64,000 nt of DNA from Notospermus geniculatus (GCA_002633025.1 NMRB01000797.1:81193-145192), one strand, 5' to 3'. Numbered from the stretch's first letter, positions 1 through 11,244 are shown. Translations and numbers: made by a program. Notes: generated by a model not told the origin, from the sequence alone.

Positions 1-640
1 CTGTTTTCCTGTTTTCACATTTAGCCCCCTATTGGCCAAGCCTTGAATCGAATGACGCTGAATATCGAAAGGAAACAATGTCTACTCACAAGCAACATGT
101 CCACAACATTTCACAAGAAAATCTCAAGTCGTTCTCATGTTATAACACTTCGATGATTTTCGGGTAACGCTGCCTGGCGGCCATATTGGATGTCCGATTC
201 GGCCCGAAACTTCGTATTTCAGAAGGTATCCCTCTAGTACACATTTATGCAAGGTATGAAGTGGCTAGGTGAGAAAACGACGACACGTGCCAAGTTCGTA
301 ACTTTTGCCGAACTTTGACCTCTGTCACCTTGAAAAGTAGGTCAAATCAAAAACCCGGGTATTATGTTATGTATCGTCATTAGATATACCTATGATAAAA
401 ATTTGGTGATGATCCGTCCATTCCTTCAGGAGAAATAGCACTTTTTCTGTTTTCACATTTAGCCCCCTATTGGCCAAACCTTGAATCGAATGATGCTGAA
501 TATCGAAAGGAAACAACGTATACTTACAAGCAACATGTCCCAAAAATTTCAAAAGAAAATCTCAAGTCGTTTTTAAGTTATCAGGCGGACAAGAGAAAAG
601 CAGACACCCGGACGCCCGACCGCCCGAACGCCCGCCACTT
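1..640 (+). repeat. Tandem duplication (438-bp period) with GC-rich tail
   Basis: The stretch from base 9 recurs from base 447 with few changes over about 140 bp, giving a 438-bp period; the window starts inside the array. After the second copy a junction reading aagttatcaggcggacaag leads into a short GC-rich run of cgcccga-like words (about 604-633). The same layout, a repeated body followed by this junction word and a GC-rich or simple tail, recurs near 20870 and 24310. I infer the 3' end of a retroelement-like family. No coding sequence is seen. Confidence 0.6.
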
Positions 641-796
641 TCGGTAATTTAATAACCAGGACTTTCTTCGAAAACCTGGTTAAAAATGACTCTGCAGGCC
701 ATTTTTAACCCCCCCCCAAAATAATTTTTTGAATTTTTGTTTCTCCCCCCCTCCTTGACAATCCTGGCGGAAACCCTGGATGTACGTCTGGCTATA

Positions 797-935
797 GGCA
801 TTTTGATACGCTGATCGGTTGGCATGAGAATCTTACTCTGACATGTATTACAAGTAAAATATACTAAACATCAAGATTTGAGCAAAAATCTGTAGTTTCA
901 GTCGTTAGCGCCACCTATGATGAAGTGACCACACT
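797..935 (+). repeat. Dispersed repeat R1, truncated copy
   Basis: Contains the R1 words ggttggcatgagaatct and agcgccacct followed by atgatgaagtga. Other copies lie at 30526-30722, 61310-61460 (reverse) and 63521-63730. The last one shows TTAA-flanked ends, so this is a decayed non-autonomous DNA element. It has lost its clear termini. Confidence 0.6.
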
Positions 936-1205
936 GATATGAGCTTAATAGATGCTTTGCAATGACGTCATCCTGGCGGCCAGTCATCCTGGCAGCCATT
1001 CTGGAGGACACAGGGTGCAGAGGTGTGAGCCGATCATGACGTGACTTGTGTGAAGTGCGCTACGCCACTGTCTATGTAATGTCATGCACGGCTCATTTCG
1101 CTGCGCCTCTGCAGCATGTGTACTCCAGCACGGCGGCTTGTGACATCATATGCAAAGCCTCTATAGCTGCCTGTCATAGGGTCCCTTTGAAAGCGCCTTG
1201 CCTTG

Positions 1206-1316
1206 CCTGGGTCCCGTTCATAAAAGTTTGCTTGGCCTAGAGTAGGTATTTACTTGCTAAAGTACACAATTAGCAACCGACTAAGCTAGCAAAGTTTTAT
1301 GAACTATTATCCCAGG
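1206..1316. mobile_element. Short MITE with TTCATAAAA-type TIR
   Basis: The ends cctgggtcccgttcataaaa and (reverse complement) cctgggataatagttcataa form an imperfect inverted repeat around about 70 bp. Related inverted ends are found at 25929-26051, 60279-60398 and 61190-61297. There is no coding capacity. The superfamily is not assigned. Confidence 0.6.
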
Positions 1317-1590
1317 TTCTTAATCCGTCTGTTCCACAGAAGCCATTAGGCACGATCTAACTGCGAAACTGGGTTCTATATTTCATTGAAATCTCGATCA
1401 CTGGCACTTTCCTGTTTCCAAATACATATCACTGAATCTCCTGTCTGTCTGATCCAAGACCACATTACAGACAAGGTAATCCCACCAATCAGATAGAAAG
1501 AAATTTTTTTAACTATTTCCCACAAACGTCAATTGTTTTGAACAACTAAACACAGCAAAATATGGGGTGGGCAAAAAAAACGCAAAAGCA

Positions 1591-1802
1591 TATGTGACCG
1601 GACATAGCAAAATGAGTCGGAATGCACACAGAAGAAGACTGAAGATGACACAGACAACAGTTATAGAAATTGACAAGGTCAATTTTCACAATGGGTAGAC
1701 AATCCTGAAATTAACAAATCGTTGGTGTCACCTTGGACATGTTATTGTTGGGTCTTCTGCTGTGCGCATTCCGACTCATTTTGCTGTGCCGGGTCACAGA
1801 TG
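1591..1802. mobile_element. MITE with aaaatgagtcgg TIR
   Basis: The left end at 1591 (tatgtgaccggacatagcaa, then aatgagtcggaatgc) is matched in reverse complement by the right end at about 1753-1802. The inverted arms are roughly 50 bp. The right end abuts the outer element at 1801, whose TIR also begins with a TGTGACC word. Non-coding. Confidence 0.7.
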
Positions 1803-2562
1803 TGACCTGTCACCACAAAACCAGTAATTAGTCATTCTGAAGTTGGCAGTTTGAGACCAACATTTTGTCAATTTCAGTAGGCCTAGGCTTATTAGCCCTT
1901 TTTACACGGCGCCGGTGCGTTCCGGATCGAGACTAGATCGAGGAGGGTTCAGTTATTTTTCCCCGTGTAAAAGCGAAACAACTGACCTCCACCTTCCTCG
2001 GGCCAGTTCAGTTCGCAGCGTGAGTCTCGGGAAGGTGGAGGTAGGTTCAGGCTGGTTATTCTCTCGTGTAAAAGCGAACTGACCTCCACCGGCCTCGGGC
2101 GGGTTTGAGCACGCTACATATGAATGGCATCACTGGCGTATTGCTGTAAGTTACCTGTGAAGAAATCACGCACGAGATTTCTCAAGCACTGCTCATGTTG
2201 TTAGAAGCATAGTTTATCGATTTTAAGTGATTATTTTTGGGATATTTCTTACTTGCGATAACTATAAATGTTGATACACGCCATCTGGTGGCACGCATTT
2301 GAACGAACCGACCTCGAACTAGATCGAGGCGGGTTCGGTAACCCGCACCGTGTAAAAGCGATCAATCCATCCTGAACCGAACCCGCCCGAGGAGGGTGGA
2401 GGTAGGTTTCCTCGAACCAGCACCGTGTAAAAAGGGCTTTTGTCTGTCTTTTGTAAAATCTGAGTGATTACATTTCTTCCTTTATCTCCTGGAGTTATTT
2501 TGGTTCATCCTGGTTCAGATCTTGTGTGACTTAATACAGGTTTTGCTGTGACGGGTCACATA
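1801..2562. mobile_element. Outer MITE split by an inner element
   Basis: The left terminus at 1801 (tgtgacctgtcaccacaaaa) is the near reverse complement of the right terminus at about 2530-2562. The element is interrupted by the 1894-2438 insertion; without it the outer element would be about 217 bp. It is therefore older than the inner element. Confidence 0.55.
1894..2438. mobile_element. MITE with agccctttttacacgg TIR and internal modules
   Basis: It starts agccctttttacacggcgc and ends with the reverse complement of agccctttttacacggtgc. Internal words resembling the termini (cgtgtaaaagcga) occur near 1963, 2064 and 2348, so the element looks built from repeated subterminal modules. The 9420-9904 element has the same plan with a different outer word. 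Non-coding. Confidence 0.75.
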
Positions 2563-2563
2563 T

Positions 2564-2924
2564 ATGTACTTTTATTGCCCAAAGCCCAAAACTGCTGATA
2601 GCAATGGATGGAGAATCTTTCTAGAAGAAAGAAGACATCAAGATATCCTGATTCGGTCCAGTGGTTCGAGCTCCAGACCCTATTTTGTAAAGCAAAGTCG
2701 AGGTCCCATGGAGAATTCGCAGTTTCGCCAAAAAGTTGTTGTAAGATCTCTAACTTCACAAAAATGGCTCTAGGGCTAAAACTACTGGACCGAATAGAGG
2801 TAGGCCTATCATGGTGTTATTTTTCTCCTAGAAAGACTCTCTGTCCATTCATACATGTCATACCGGTGTTTTGAGACTGAGGGTAGTGGAGGTATGCCTG
2901 TGTGCTTTTTGGACCACCCTGAAT
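2564..2924. mobile_element. Foldback element R3
   Basis: The left arm (about 2600-2690) and right arm (about 2755-2870) are inverted versions of one sequence containing attcggtccagt and gagaatctttct. It ends in ttttggaccaccctg. R3 pieces recur at 9294-9413, 37655-37832 and 50645-50942. The short open frames across it arise from the inverted arms and are not genes. Confidence 0.6.
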
Positions 2925-2954
2925 ATCATCTGCTTTCTCACCTAGATTAGACAT

Positions 2955-3092
2955 AAAATAGAAACAGGTTTCTAAGGTGAAAGACATCGCTTCCTACCAG
3001 ATTCGAATCCACGGGCCCTAAGGCATCAATCGCCAGCACTAAGGGGTAGCACGCCTTAACCACTAGGCCAAATCCCTATTAAAGATCATCTA
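2955..3092 (-). mobile_element. SINE-D, type II tRNA-like head, with 12-bp TSD
   Basis: On the minus strand the head reads ggcctagtggttaaggcgtg, a good pol III A box resembling Ser/Leu tRNA, followed by the B box ggattcgaatc. The copy is flanked by the perfect 12-bp direct repeat tagattagacat at 2943-2954 and 3093-3104, a typical LINE-mediated target duplication. A second SINE-D lies at 16518-16847. Confidence 0.85.
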
Positions 3093-3104
3093 TAGATTAG
3101 ACAT

Positions 3105-4090
3105 TAATGAGTTAATGCTTCAGTTGCTTTCCCGTGGTCAGATTTTAATCAAAACCATCTTTCCATCTCTTACGTGACTTAAACAATCCTTCCCAGAAGA
3201 GACCACAAATTCTTCAATCATTCCACACAACACTTACACAATCGACGAACCATTTTTTATGTGAAAATTTGCAATTCAAATTTGTTATCAGTTTGTGTAA
3301 TTTGCTGAGTGACAGTCACGAATCGTGCACATCACTGTCATCACTGGTGAAAGCGGGAGAGGCAATTTGCATACGTAATTTGTTCAAATTATCTTTAAAT
3401 ACATAAACTTAGGAGGAATTTTGAGCAGATCAAAATGAACGTCACACGATTAAATTAAAATTCTTTGCACTCTGGTTGCCGGGAGATTCATTGCACAGCT
3501 ACACCGCAGATGTACCTCGCATCGTGATCGTATTAACAATTTTAAGACAAAGGATTGCCTTTGTGGAAATTCAAGTGGGTTGATCAACTGCAGTGGGTAT
3601 CTTGTAGGACTTGGGGTCATTTTTATCCCCTTATCAGTTAAGATGGTGGCCTACTTAGGAGCAGTCAGCCGCGCTTATCGCCAAAAGATGGCAGCAAAGT
3701 TCTAACAATATAGAATTCTCCTGATGGTGCCAAATCAACCATGAATGGATCCGTTTGGCATTGAATTGGACGGTAGTGACAGCTACTATCCTCCCACATG
3801 ATGTCGTGTCCATTCACTGTCGTGTCCATTCCAAGCATGATATAACACTACCAAGCGCATCCTCTCAGATAATTATTTTACCTGAACTTTTGTGCATGCC
3901 CCGCTTAACCAGCTGAGTGTTCAGTGGCCATTGAATGATATTAAGCTTCTGACATCATATGGTGAGAACGGTTAGACCACAATCTTTGTTGGAAAGGTCT
4001 TTTGCGCAGTTTTGGGGCCCGGGATCCAGGATCTGGAGAATGAGGCGGTCCACAGTTGGCCCTTCCAATCTAAAAGTTCAAGATCATTTA
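3105..4090. other. No gene or clear repeat seen
   Basis: AT-rich unique-looking sequence. I find no open frame with domain-like content, no tRNA-like boxes and no inverted termini. Confidence 0.5.
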
Positions 4091-4309
4091 CAGTACGTTG
4101 CACAATTGACCTCCCTTTATCTGCGTACCTGCCGCGAACGTGACGCAGAAGGTATGCCTTAGTTTATCGCAGGTGAATGACGTTACGTCTTCACTGCATG
4201 CCTTCCATGACGCCGCGCCACGTCCTTGGAAGATACGAGGACGATACACGCATGATGCTGCATGTGTTACGCAGATGGTGCGCGGCACGGAAGGGAGGTC
4301 ATCCCTCAC
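4091..4309. mobile_element. MITE-2 copy, TIR cagtac...gacctccctt
   Basis: The left end cagtacgttgcacaattgac follows a TA dinucleotide. The right end is the inverted aagggaggtca with a decayed outer part. Internal words such as gtgacgcag and the cgtcttcactgcatgcc motif match the 15634-15901 copy in opposite orientation. Confidence 0.65.
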
Positions 4310-4690
4310 CGAACGCCAGTGCACACTGACATCCCAGTGCACACCAAAATGACACTGGATTGACACTGAATTGACACTGGCAGAAATGAGAACACTGGAC
4401 TCACACCAAAAGAACACTGGTGTCCCAGTGTTCATGACACCAAAACGACACTGGGAAGTATGGAAGACACCAAACCAGCACTGGGAAAACTTGCATTATT
4501 TCACGGCAACACTGGAATTGCACTGGGACATTGTATGTGTACAAATCAGTGTGCACCAAAATGACACTGGTATAACTTGGTTGATTTTCTCTTCATAATT
4601 TTGACACTGGCGTAACACTGGAAAGACTTAGTCCTTTTATCGCTCCACTCCAACACTGGGATTGCACTGGCAGGATTGTCCGAGGCTCTG
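4310..4690. repeat. ACACTGG word array, left block
   Basis: Dense, irregularly spaced words cactgg, caccaaaatgacactgg and ccagtgt run in mostly one orientation. Spacing varies, so this is not a simple minisatellite. The right block is at 5155-5745. The intervening 4700-5150 is plain AT-rich sequence. Confidence 0.7.
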
Positions 4691-5154
4691 GTGGAATCGG
4701 TCAGTGGGGCAGCCTTAACAACAACCACAATCAAAAATAGCACCTGCACTAAACAAATGTAAAATTTTTCTGACAAATTTTACCATAAGTATGCCTACAG
4801 GTTTGTTCTGCATCAAAGTTCGATTTCCACCATTTTCTTATAGGCCCTTCTACTTAAGATTCCTTCTAAAAAATCCACTAGGATTTTGGTTTGTTTTGAG
4901 AAGTTCTGTAGAATTGAGTTTGTTGGTTTCCCAACTAGACTACTTCAGGCCCACATGATACTGATACAGACTCCACTATACTGCACTGTATAATTTATAT
5001 ATTATACAACCTTCATTTCAGCCAATAGCCTGATTCTAAAAGTTGTTGCATAGGCTATTCTGGTCCTTTTCAGTCTCAATTTAGTAGGCCTACTGCAACC
5101 ATTAGCCTATCGCCTAAGCTTAGAAACTTCACTTTTCACATTTTGATTTTTACA

Positions 5155-5745
5155 CTGGGAGAAGAACACTGGGGTGCCAGTGTCACTTTGGTGTCATTCC
5201 AGTGTAGTTCCAAATATTTAAATTAGCACACCAGAAAGACACCAGAGTACCAAAATGACACTGGCATTCTGGTGTAATTTCAGTGTCCACCTGCCATCAG
5301 AACAGCACTGGATCCCAGTGTCATTTTGGTACAACCCCAGTGCTACCATACCAGCATACCACACTGGGATGCCAGTGTCACTTTGGTGTCTTTCCTTTTC
5401 CAATTGAGCACCAATGCCGCAAAACAGAACTGTCAACACTGGGATCCCAGTGCATTTTGGTGCAACCCCAGTGCTCCCAATATCAGCAGTGCTAAAACAA
5501 CAATGGAGACACTGGGATGCCAGTGTCTTTTTGGTGCGTTCCGGTGTGCTAATTTAAATATTTGGAACTACACTGGAATAACACCAAATCTGTACCAAAA
5601 TGACACCAAGTCAGTACCAAAATGACACTGGCATGGGCTTTATGATTTATAGAGTTGCACTGGAATGACACCAAACTCGCACTGGCACATAGCACCAAAA
5701 CAGTACCAAAATAACACTGGAAAGACACTGGCGTAGGGTGAGGGG
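5155..5745. repeat. ACACTGG array with 34-bp perfect inverted repeat
   Basis: Within the word array a perfect 34-bp inverted repeat pairs 5199-5232 with 5543-5576; its core is ccaaatatttaaattagc. The internal part also alternates cactggga and tcccagtg words, so the block can fold back on itself. A short homologous piece occurs at 30195-30256 beside another hairpin. Short open frames on both strands are by-products. Confidence 0.75.
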
Positions 5746-6879
5746 CAATTGTGCAATGTACTGTACATAGACTTTTCCCAAACATCAAAATTTCCTTGTT
5801 AATTTCAGAGTTTTTTCGTAAAAATGTTCACCCCAGGCCAGATGGGCCCTAAATCCGGATACAGACAAAACTAGTCAATCACCTGCAAATATCCTAAATG
5901 CAAACTCTTCAACTAGAGGCTTATTGAGAGGTTTGGACTGGCAGTAGATTTCAGGTCAGTCAAAATGCATTCGAGGTAGAAATGCACAAGTCTCCAATGT
6001 CACATTTCTGATTCTCAAAACGATTATCAGCACTAACAGCAGCAGCAGGGAATATCTGATATACTTTATTAACGAGCTAAGGAAGAAAATCTGAGAAATA
6101 ATCATGGTAGACAATAGGACCCTCACACCCCAGCTGCCCTGAGTCGGGGAAATGTGTCATTAGTTTATTGGCACTGACAACCCGAAGGTCACAGTGCCAA
6201 CCCCAAATGAACATTGCTGAAATTCCTCAGACAGTATCCACATATTTGCCGTCTCTCAGCTCGAGGAGAGAAGTTTGATGTGGTGATGGAAGGAAATTAC
6301 TCCTTCAATGTGAATAATTGTCTCAGTTTTATTGAACAAGAAGACAACGTCAGTTCACGGATGGTGTAAGGCTTTCTACTGTACTAACACAGGGTGGTCC
6401 AAGAATGCACAAGCATACTTCCCCTTAAAGGGCCATGATATTGCCACTTTTTCGACAGCCGGTGACACCAGTCAATCTCCAATACCGTAGGCCCTACTTT
6501 TGCCTTTCACCCCAGTGTTGGAGAATGTATGATTACAATACAATGCATACGTGGCTACCCTAGGAACGAGAGTTACTCTACATGGGGCGAGGTTACTCTA
6601 CATGGGATACTATCTAATACCGCGAATACTGACATAGCACTTGCCTGAAAATCCTCCTTATGATATGACTTGTACAGCGTCACAGCGATTACAAAACTTA
6701 CAGTGTAAACTCTATGGCTTCCCAACAATAGGTCAAAGACAAGAAAAGACATGAGAAAGAAGTTTTGTACTCAGAAAACGTCAAGTCTGGCTTCATTGCA
6801 TGGAACAACGAAAAAGAGCATCAGCCTTCTCCGCAACTGAACTTTTCACAGGTCAACAACACCAGCATCTGCAAGGATG
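5746..6879. other. No gene; one R2 fragment at 6425-6481
   Basis: Mostly unique-looking sequence. The stretch 6425-6481 (ttaaagggccatgatattgc) matches the terminus of repeat R2, best seen at 38186-38607. Nothing else is supported. Confidence 0.5.
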
Positions 6880-7045
6880 CTGGAGTTGGTCCCGGGTTTG
6901 AATCCAGCCTTCGAGCCTACTGTCGGGACTTTTGGCTTGCCTGCCTTGCATGGGGGAGATACAGGTCGATTCCCTGTGTGGTCAGGGATATATGGCGTTG
7001 TCGGCAAAGGCATTTTACACTCTCATCTTGGCTTTGACTATCTTT
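6880..7045 (+). mobile_element. SINE-E, tRNA-Ala-like
   Basis: Contains gcctgccttgcatggggg followed by gtcgattccctgtg, which resembles the anticodon arm and B box of a tRNA-Ala(TGC). It continues into the body ggcgttgtcggcaaagg. The same body follows the better head at 52500-52625. The front of this copy is disturbed. Confidence 0.55.
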
Positions 7046-7107
7046 GCCTTAAGGTATGGATCACTCTGAACAGAGGGAGCCTGAGCAAATGTGATACCAT
7101 AACTAGG

Positions 7108-7266
7108 AGCCCTGATAGCTCAGCAGGTCCTGGCTCTTTACGTCTGTCACATGGGAGAGTAAGCCGTGGTGCCTTTTACATGTACCTTGTGTCTTTGCAA
7201 GGACAAGTAAAAGACCCCATCCAAGTGAGGAACATGAGTAGCTTGAGATGGCCTCTTCCAATATGA
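7108..7266 (+). mobile_element. SINE-A with deleted head
   Basis: Begins ggagccctgatagctcagc, then jumps to the body (caagtaaaagaccccatcc, catgagtagcttgagatggc). The B-box region is missing, apparently deleted between the A box and the body. Confidence 0.8.
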
Positions 7267-7332
7267 AGACTTTGCTCTCGGCACAGATAGTCCCAAAGAT
7301 AAAAGTCCGTGCAGCCGAATCAAGGCAAGGGG

Positions 7333-7386
7333 CCCTGCCAAGTCACGTCCGTTTAGAAAGTGGCAGGTCCCAGGTTCGAATCCAGC
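7333..7386 (+). mobile_element. SINE-A head fragment
   Basis: Reads ccctgccaagtcacgtccg through caggttcgaatccagc, the tRNA-like head only, with an intact B box. The direct repeat agtcccaaagataaaagtcc (variant agtcccaatgataaaagtcc) lies on either side (about 7290 and 7393), possibly a 20-bp target duplication with one mismatch. Confidence 0.65.
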
Positions 7387-7393
7387 GCAGATA

Positions 7394-8106
7394 GTCCCAA
7401 TGATAAAAGTCCTTGCAGCAACATCAACTTTCATTCAGCTTCCATGGGCCGATCAGGAGACCCCATGATTGCCCAGACTGTTTTGGTCCAAAAGACCATC
7501 AAATGGTAAATGTCATTTCACTCCCTCAGAGTCACTTCCTTAACGTGTTTGCACTCTGATGTTCGATGCTTTATGATGATTTGGAACTTCGACTAGACTG
7601 TCCCAGGAAGACATCAAATCGTAAACCAATAATAGCCCGAAGGACAGAACAGTGCACTGAAACCTCAAACGTCTCATTAGTTCAACTTCTCAACATTCGT
7701 AAAATACCCGAGTGCACATCCATACATAGTTTAACCAATCATTGATTCCCACCTCGCAAATTCACACTTCAAACACAAAAAGACGTATTAAAGTAATTGG
7801 ACTTGTATTTTATCGTGGGACACGATTGGTGATGTGCTGCTAATCAAAGCGGCCGTAATGGATTTCTTGTATTTACTACATAAATTATAGACGCCATGCC
7901 CTCCGACGTGACATTTTCAATTATATTTAAAGATGTACGACAGGGTTTAGTTTAGAATTGAAGTATGACGAGGTACATTTCAACTCAGATATAATACTCC
8001 CTAGAGCACTTCTCACATGACAAAGGATGATTTTCAATAGTACAGGGTTTCTCCAAGGCTGGTTTCCGACTGCTGCCGAGCATGCAGCCAAGGATTATAT
8101 CTGTAT
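7394..8106. other. No gene or repeat recognised
   Basis: Unique-looking AT-rich sequence; no domain-like reading frame is visible. Confidence 0.45.
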
Positions 8107-8362
8107 CTTTTCATCAGGGCTGGAGCCAAAGCATTATTGGCCCTGGTAAGAATGGAAGAGGCCATCTCAAGCTACTCATGTTCCTCACTTGGATGGGGTC
8201 TTTTACTTGCCCTTGCAAAGACACAAAAGGTACAAGGCACCACAGCTTACTGTCCCATGCGATGGACTGAAGGGCCAGGGACGGTTAATCCGAAGTGGCC
8301 ACTGGGACATACAAACCCAGGACCTGCTGCTTGGTAGGCGGACTCCTGATAACCACTGGGTG
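8107..8362 (-). mobile_element. SINE-A, near full length
   Basis: The tail-proximal word cagggctggagccaaagc is followed by the body and by an eroded B box (acaaacccaggacctgctg) and A box region (taaccactgggtggcc). The reading frames over it are SINE sequence, not proteins. Confidence 0.8.
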
Positions 8363-9021
8363 GCCATGAAATCTGCTTTGATAATGCGACATGTGTGTTT
8401 GTGTTTGGCATTTCATTCATTATTTCAGCATCTTCTTTTATTCTCATCCATTTTTGATGCAGCTCATAAAAATTCACAATATTGCAATCACAAAATCCAT
8501 ACGCAAAATCCAGCGGTAAACAATAATTATGCATTAAAATGAGAACCCCAATACCAATGAATCAATCTTTAAATATCCTATGGATGAAATTTCACGTCGT
8601 TACGGCTAACGCTGAACATCCCCAACAAAATCACCGATTAAACGGCCAACAACAAAAATGCCTGTACAACCATGATGGTTTTCCAATACAGATCAATCAG
8701 ATGGGACCGATTTCACGATTCTGACGTAGCTTGATATCTGCCCTCCGTGGCGTATCAGATAACACGTAACATATTCAATGTCTGATTCAGGGTTTGGCGG
8801 CGGTTTGAAAAACAGTGTGTATAACATGCATAATCTTGAGATTTCGTGTCAGGGTTCGGCTCTTATCTCCTCAAGCCATTGAGACTGTTGTAAAGCATCT
8901 CGTGATCGAGTGGCTAAGATTGCGTTTTTCACAATACGCTGTTATGTATGGAATTCACCATTGTCTGAAACGTCCAAGTCAAATTGAATACTGGGGTAGA
9001 CAGGGGCAGCCAGAAGAAAAT
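8363..9021. other. No gene or repeat recognised
   Basis: Nothing supportable. A short frame at 8815-9207 runs into the adjacent piggyBac-like element. Confidence 0.45.
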
Positions 9022-9232
9022 TTAACCCTTAGAGCGCCGTTACTGAGTACTCGGTGCGAAAATTCTCTTTTTTATGACCGTTACCGAGTATACTCAGAAA
9101 AGGTCATAAAATTAAAATTTCAACACACACATGCATTTTTGATTTTTTTCTTTTTTTCGAAATTTTTTTTCTCGAAAAAACTCGGTCACAGGAGAAGGAA
9201 AAGATGAAAAAACCCGGTGCTCTAAGGGTTAA
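9022..9232. mobile_element. piggyBac-like MITE, TTAA ends
   Basis: The ends are TTAA plus ccctta: the left TTAA (9022-9025) leads into cccttagagcgccg and the right arm reads cggtgctctaaggg then TTAA (9229-9232). TTAA duplication with a CCC-initial TIR is characteristic of piggyBac. At 211 bp it has no transposase. A second such element is at 59329-59553 with a different TIR. Confidence 0.75.
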
Positions 9233-9293
9233 AGAGGCTACTCTATGTGGAGAGCTTTCTCTATGGTTGTTGGTGTCCTCATGACTTTAAATA

Positions 9294-9413
9294 CAGGGTG
9301 GCCCATATAAACACACAGGTATGAATGGATAGAGAAACTTTCTAGGAGAAAAATAACACCAAGATACCTTGATTCGGTCTGGTAGTTTTAGCTCATGAAG
9401 CAAAGTCGTCATT
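9294..9413 (+). mobile_element. R3 foldback fragment
   Basis: Starts gggtggcccatataaacac and contains gaatggatagagaaactttc and attcggtctggtagttttag, matching one arm of the R3 element at 2564-2924. The other arm is absent. Confidence 0.65.
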
Positions 9414-9419
9414 AGCTAT

Positions 9420-9904
9420 AGCCCCGTTTACACTGGTCACCTAAAAAGCGATCCGTGCTTGGACCGGGTCCCGGCTCACTTCGTCATCTGGCGATCTGTC
9501 CCGTTTACATTAGCACAATGGAACCGAGCCAGTTGGCAGGTGCCACGAGCTCTCCAGTCAGTTCAGTCGATCGGAGGTATGAAAATCAATCGACAACAAC
9601 AACAAAATGGATGCCTCCATGCAAAATCACTCCGTTCCTTTTTTGGCATTCCCGCTAATTACGTCATTCATAATTCGCGCATGTGCAGGACACAATTTAG
9701 CAACTGTGCCGAGATCGGTTATCGTTTACACGGCAGTGTTATCAAACCGATCCGTCCTCGGACCGGTCCTAGACCACCTCCAACTGCACAGTTCGGTTTG
9801 GAACCATTCCTGGCACGCTTGTCTCATTTACACTTGCTATTGTTTGGTGATCCGTGCTCAGACCGGTCCGAATACGGTTATTTTTCCTCAGTGTAAACGG
9901 GGCT
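9420..9904. mobile_element. MITE with agccccgtttacactg TIR
   Basis: Left agccccgtttacactg and right cagtgtaaacggggct are perfect 16-bp inverted ends. Internal gtttaca words recur near 9500, 9723 and 9828, and the motif gatccgtgct(t/c)(g/a)gaccgg appears near both ends. It is similar in plan to 1894-2438. Non-coding. Confidence 0.8.
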
Positions 9905-10569
9905 TTTGTGACCAAACATGGCAATTCGCTCAGCTCAGTTACAACAACAGCCTTTGAATATTCTCTTCACTGGCTGGGTATTATAAAGTCTATGAAGCCA
10001 ACGATTAGAGTCTTGTGTTACCGCAGGTCCCCGTTGGCTACCCTTGGCCATTCCATCAGCGAAGCCTAAACCCTGCATTGAAGAGAAGAGGATGTATGCC
10101 CTATGAGAGTAATACTCCTTTTGTAGCCAAGTCCAACAATGATGGAGCTTTTCACAACAACTATGTGTTGAATACAGATCGGTCCCAGGCCAGGCATAGA
10201 GTTACACCGATATTGCTATAGCACTTACTGTTACTCTAAACCGCTGTGACTCTGACATCGGGATGCCTGGCACGGTGCACATTATGGTCTTTTTCGTAAC
10301 ACTGTTCTTGTGGTAGTTGCCAACTTTTGTTGCACTTGCTGTCTTCTACACCACATTGTGTATCATCATAAAGGAATCAAACATAAAGGTTCAACTTACA
10401 AATTTACCATTTTATAAATGTGGACAGTTCCCTTTAAACCTTAACAGATTTGCATTCTGACTCCTCCATATGATAGGCAAGGCCCTTCTGCAGGTTTACT
10501 ACAAATTTTGTTGAATTCGGACTAGTTGATCTTATGATACAAAAGGATTGAATTAATGAGAACCCCACA
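9905..10569. other. No gene or repeat recognised
   Basis: Unique-looking sequence without supportable features. Confidence 0.45.
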
Positions 10570-10757
10570 AACGATGAGAGTGCAAGGTCATCTAGCGCCA
10601 CTCTGCGTCTCAGTGCTGAACTACACTTTCCAGGTTCAACTGGGAAGGTCGCCAGATGTATTACGTGCATCGGTCTACCATCCATGTAGTGATTGCGCAC
10701 TATGTTGCTTAACTTCTAGTGCCGAGGCCAACAGGCTTACCACTAGGCCGGCGGGTT
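10570..10757 (-). mobile_element. SINE-C (tRNA/5S hybrid head), diverged
   Basis: On the minus strand the A-box-like ggcctagtgg(t)aagcc leads into gttaagcaacatagtgcg and ctacatggatgg, an eroded version of the 5S-like head best seen at 21419-21523. The body (agcgccactctgcgtctca on the plus strand) matches 43904-44195. Confidence 0.6.
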
Positions 10758-10792
10758 ACGCCGTGCCATATATTAGCTGCAAGGGGTTCAAT

Positions 10793-10958
10793 GCAAGCGC
10801 TACAATCTGAGCATTTCTGACCGGTACCCATTTAAGCTTATAAACCTGGGTGGAGAGAGGCAAGGCAGACCTGCCCAGAGTCTCACACCAACAATGGATC
10901 GAACCAGGGACCTCATGACTGCTAGCCTGAGACCTGAGCCACTAGACCACTGTGGCTC
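10793..10958 (-). mobile_element. SINE-B, truncated at the tail side
   Basis: The minus strand reads ggagccacagtggtctagtgg, then a B-box-like ggttcgatcc region and a CORE-like body ending in aaatgggtaccggtcag. It lies directly beside SINE-C. Confidence 0.7.
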
Positions 10959-10999
10959 CTCATCAGAAGTTATTTTCCAACTTTGAATATCCAGAAATA

Positions 11000-11244
11000 T
11001 AGACGATTCTCAAATTCGCAGATCTGCCCACTTCCGCCGAAATCTCAACCAGGACGTTGATCTGAAACCAATTGACGTGACACAATCCATGATTCAGCAA
11101 TGGTCGACTCTGACGCAACGTCGTCGAAGTCACTGTCGTGAGGTTCTCTGCATCACGTCATTCACTTTCAGACCGAGGTTATGGTTGCCATTTCAGCGGA
11201 AGTGCGTAGATCTTTGTCGTTTACGTCAATTTGAGAACGGTCTA
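11000..11244. mobile_element. MITE-1, 245 bp
   Basis: The ends tagacgattctcaaattcg and (reverse) tagaccgttctcaaattgac frame an internally near-palindromic element with cagatctgc...cacttccgccgaaat arms. The core has gacgcaacgtcgtcgaagtc. Four other copies lie at 11871-12115, 38673-38918, 48001-48229 and 61630-61744. No coding capacity. Confidence 0.85.

Noticed and set aside
6877-7266. 129-codon frame as a protein
   Set aside because: It is made of SINE-E and SINE-A sequence.
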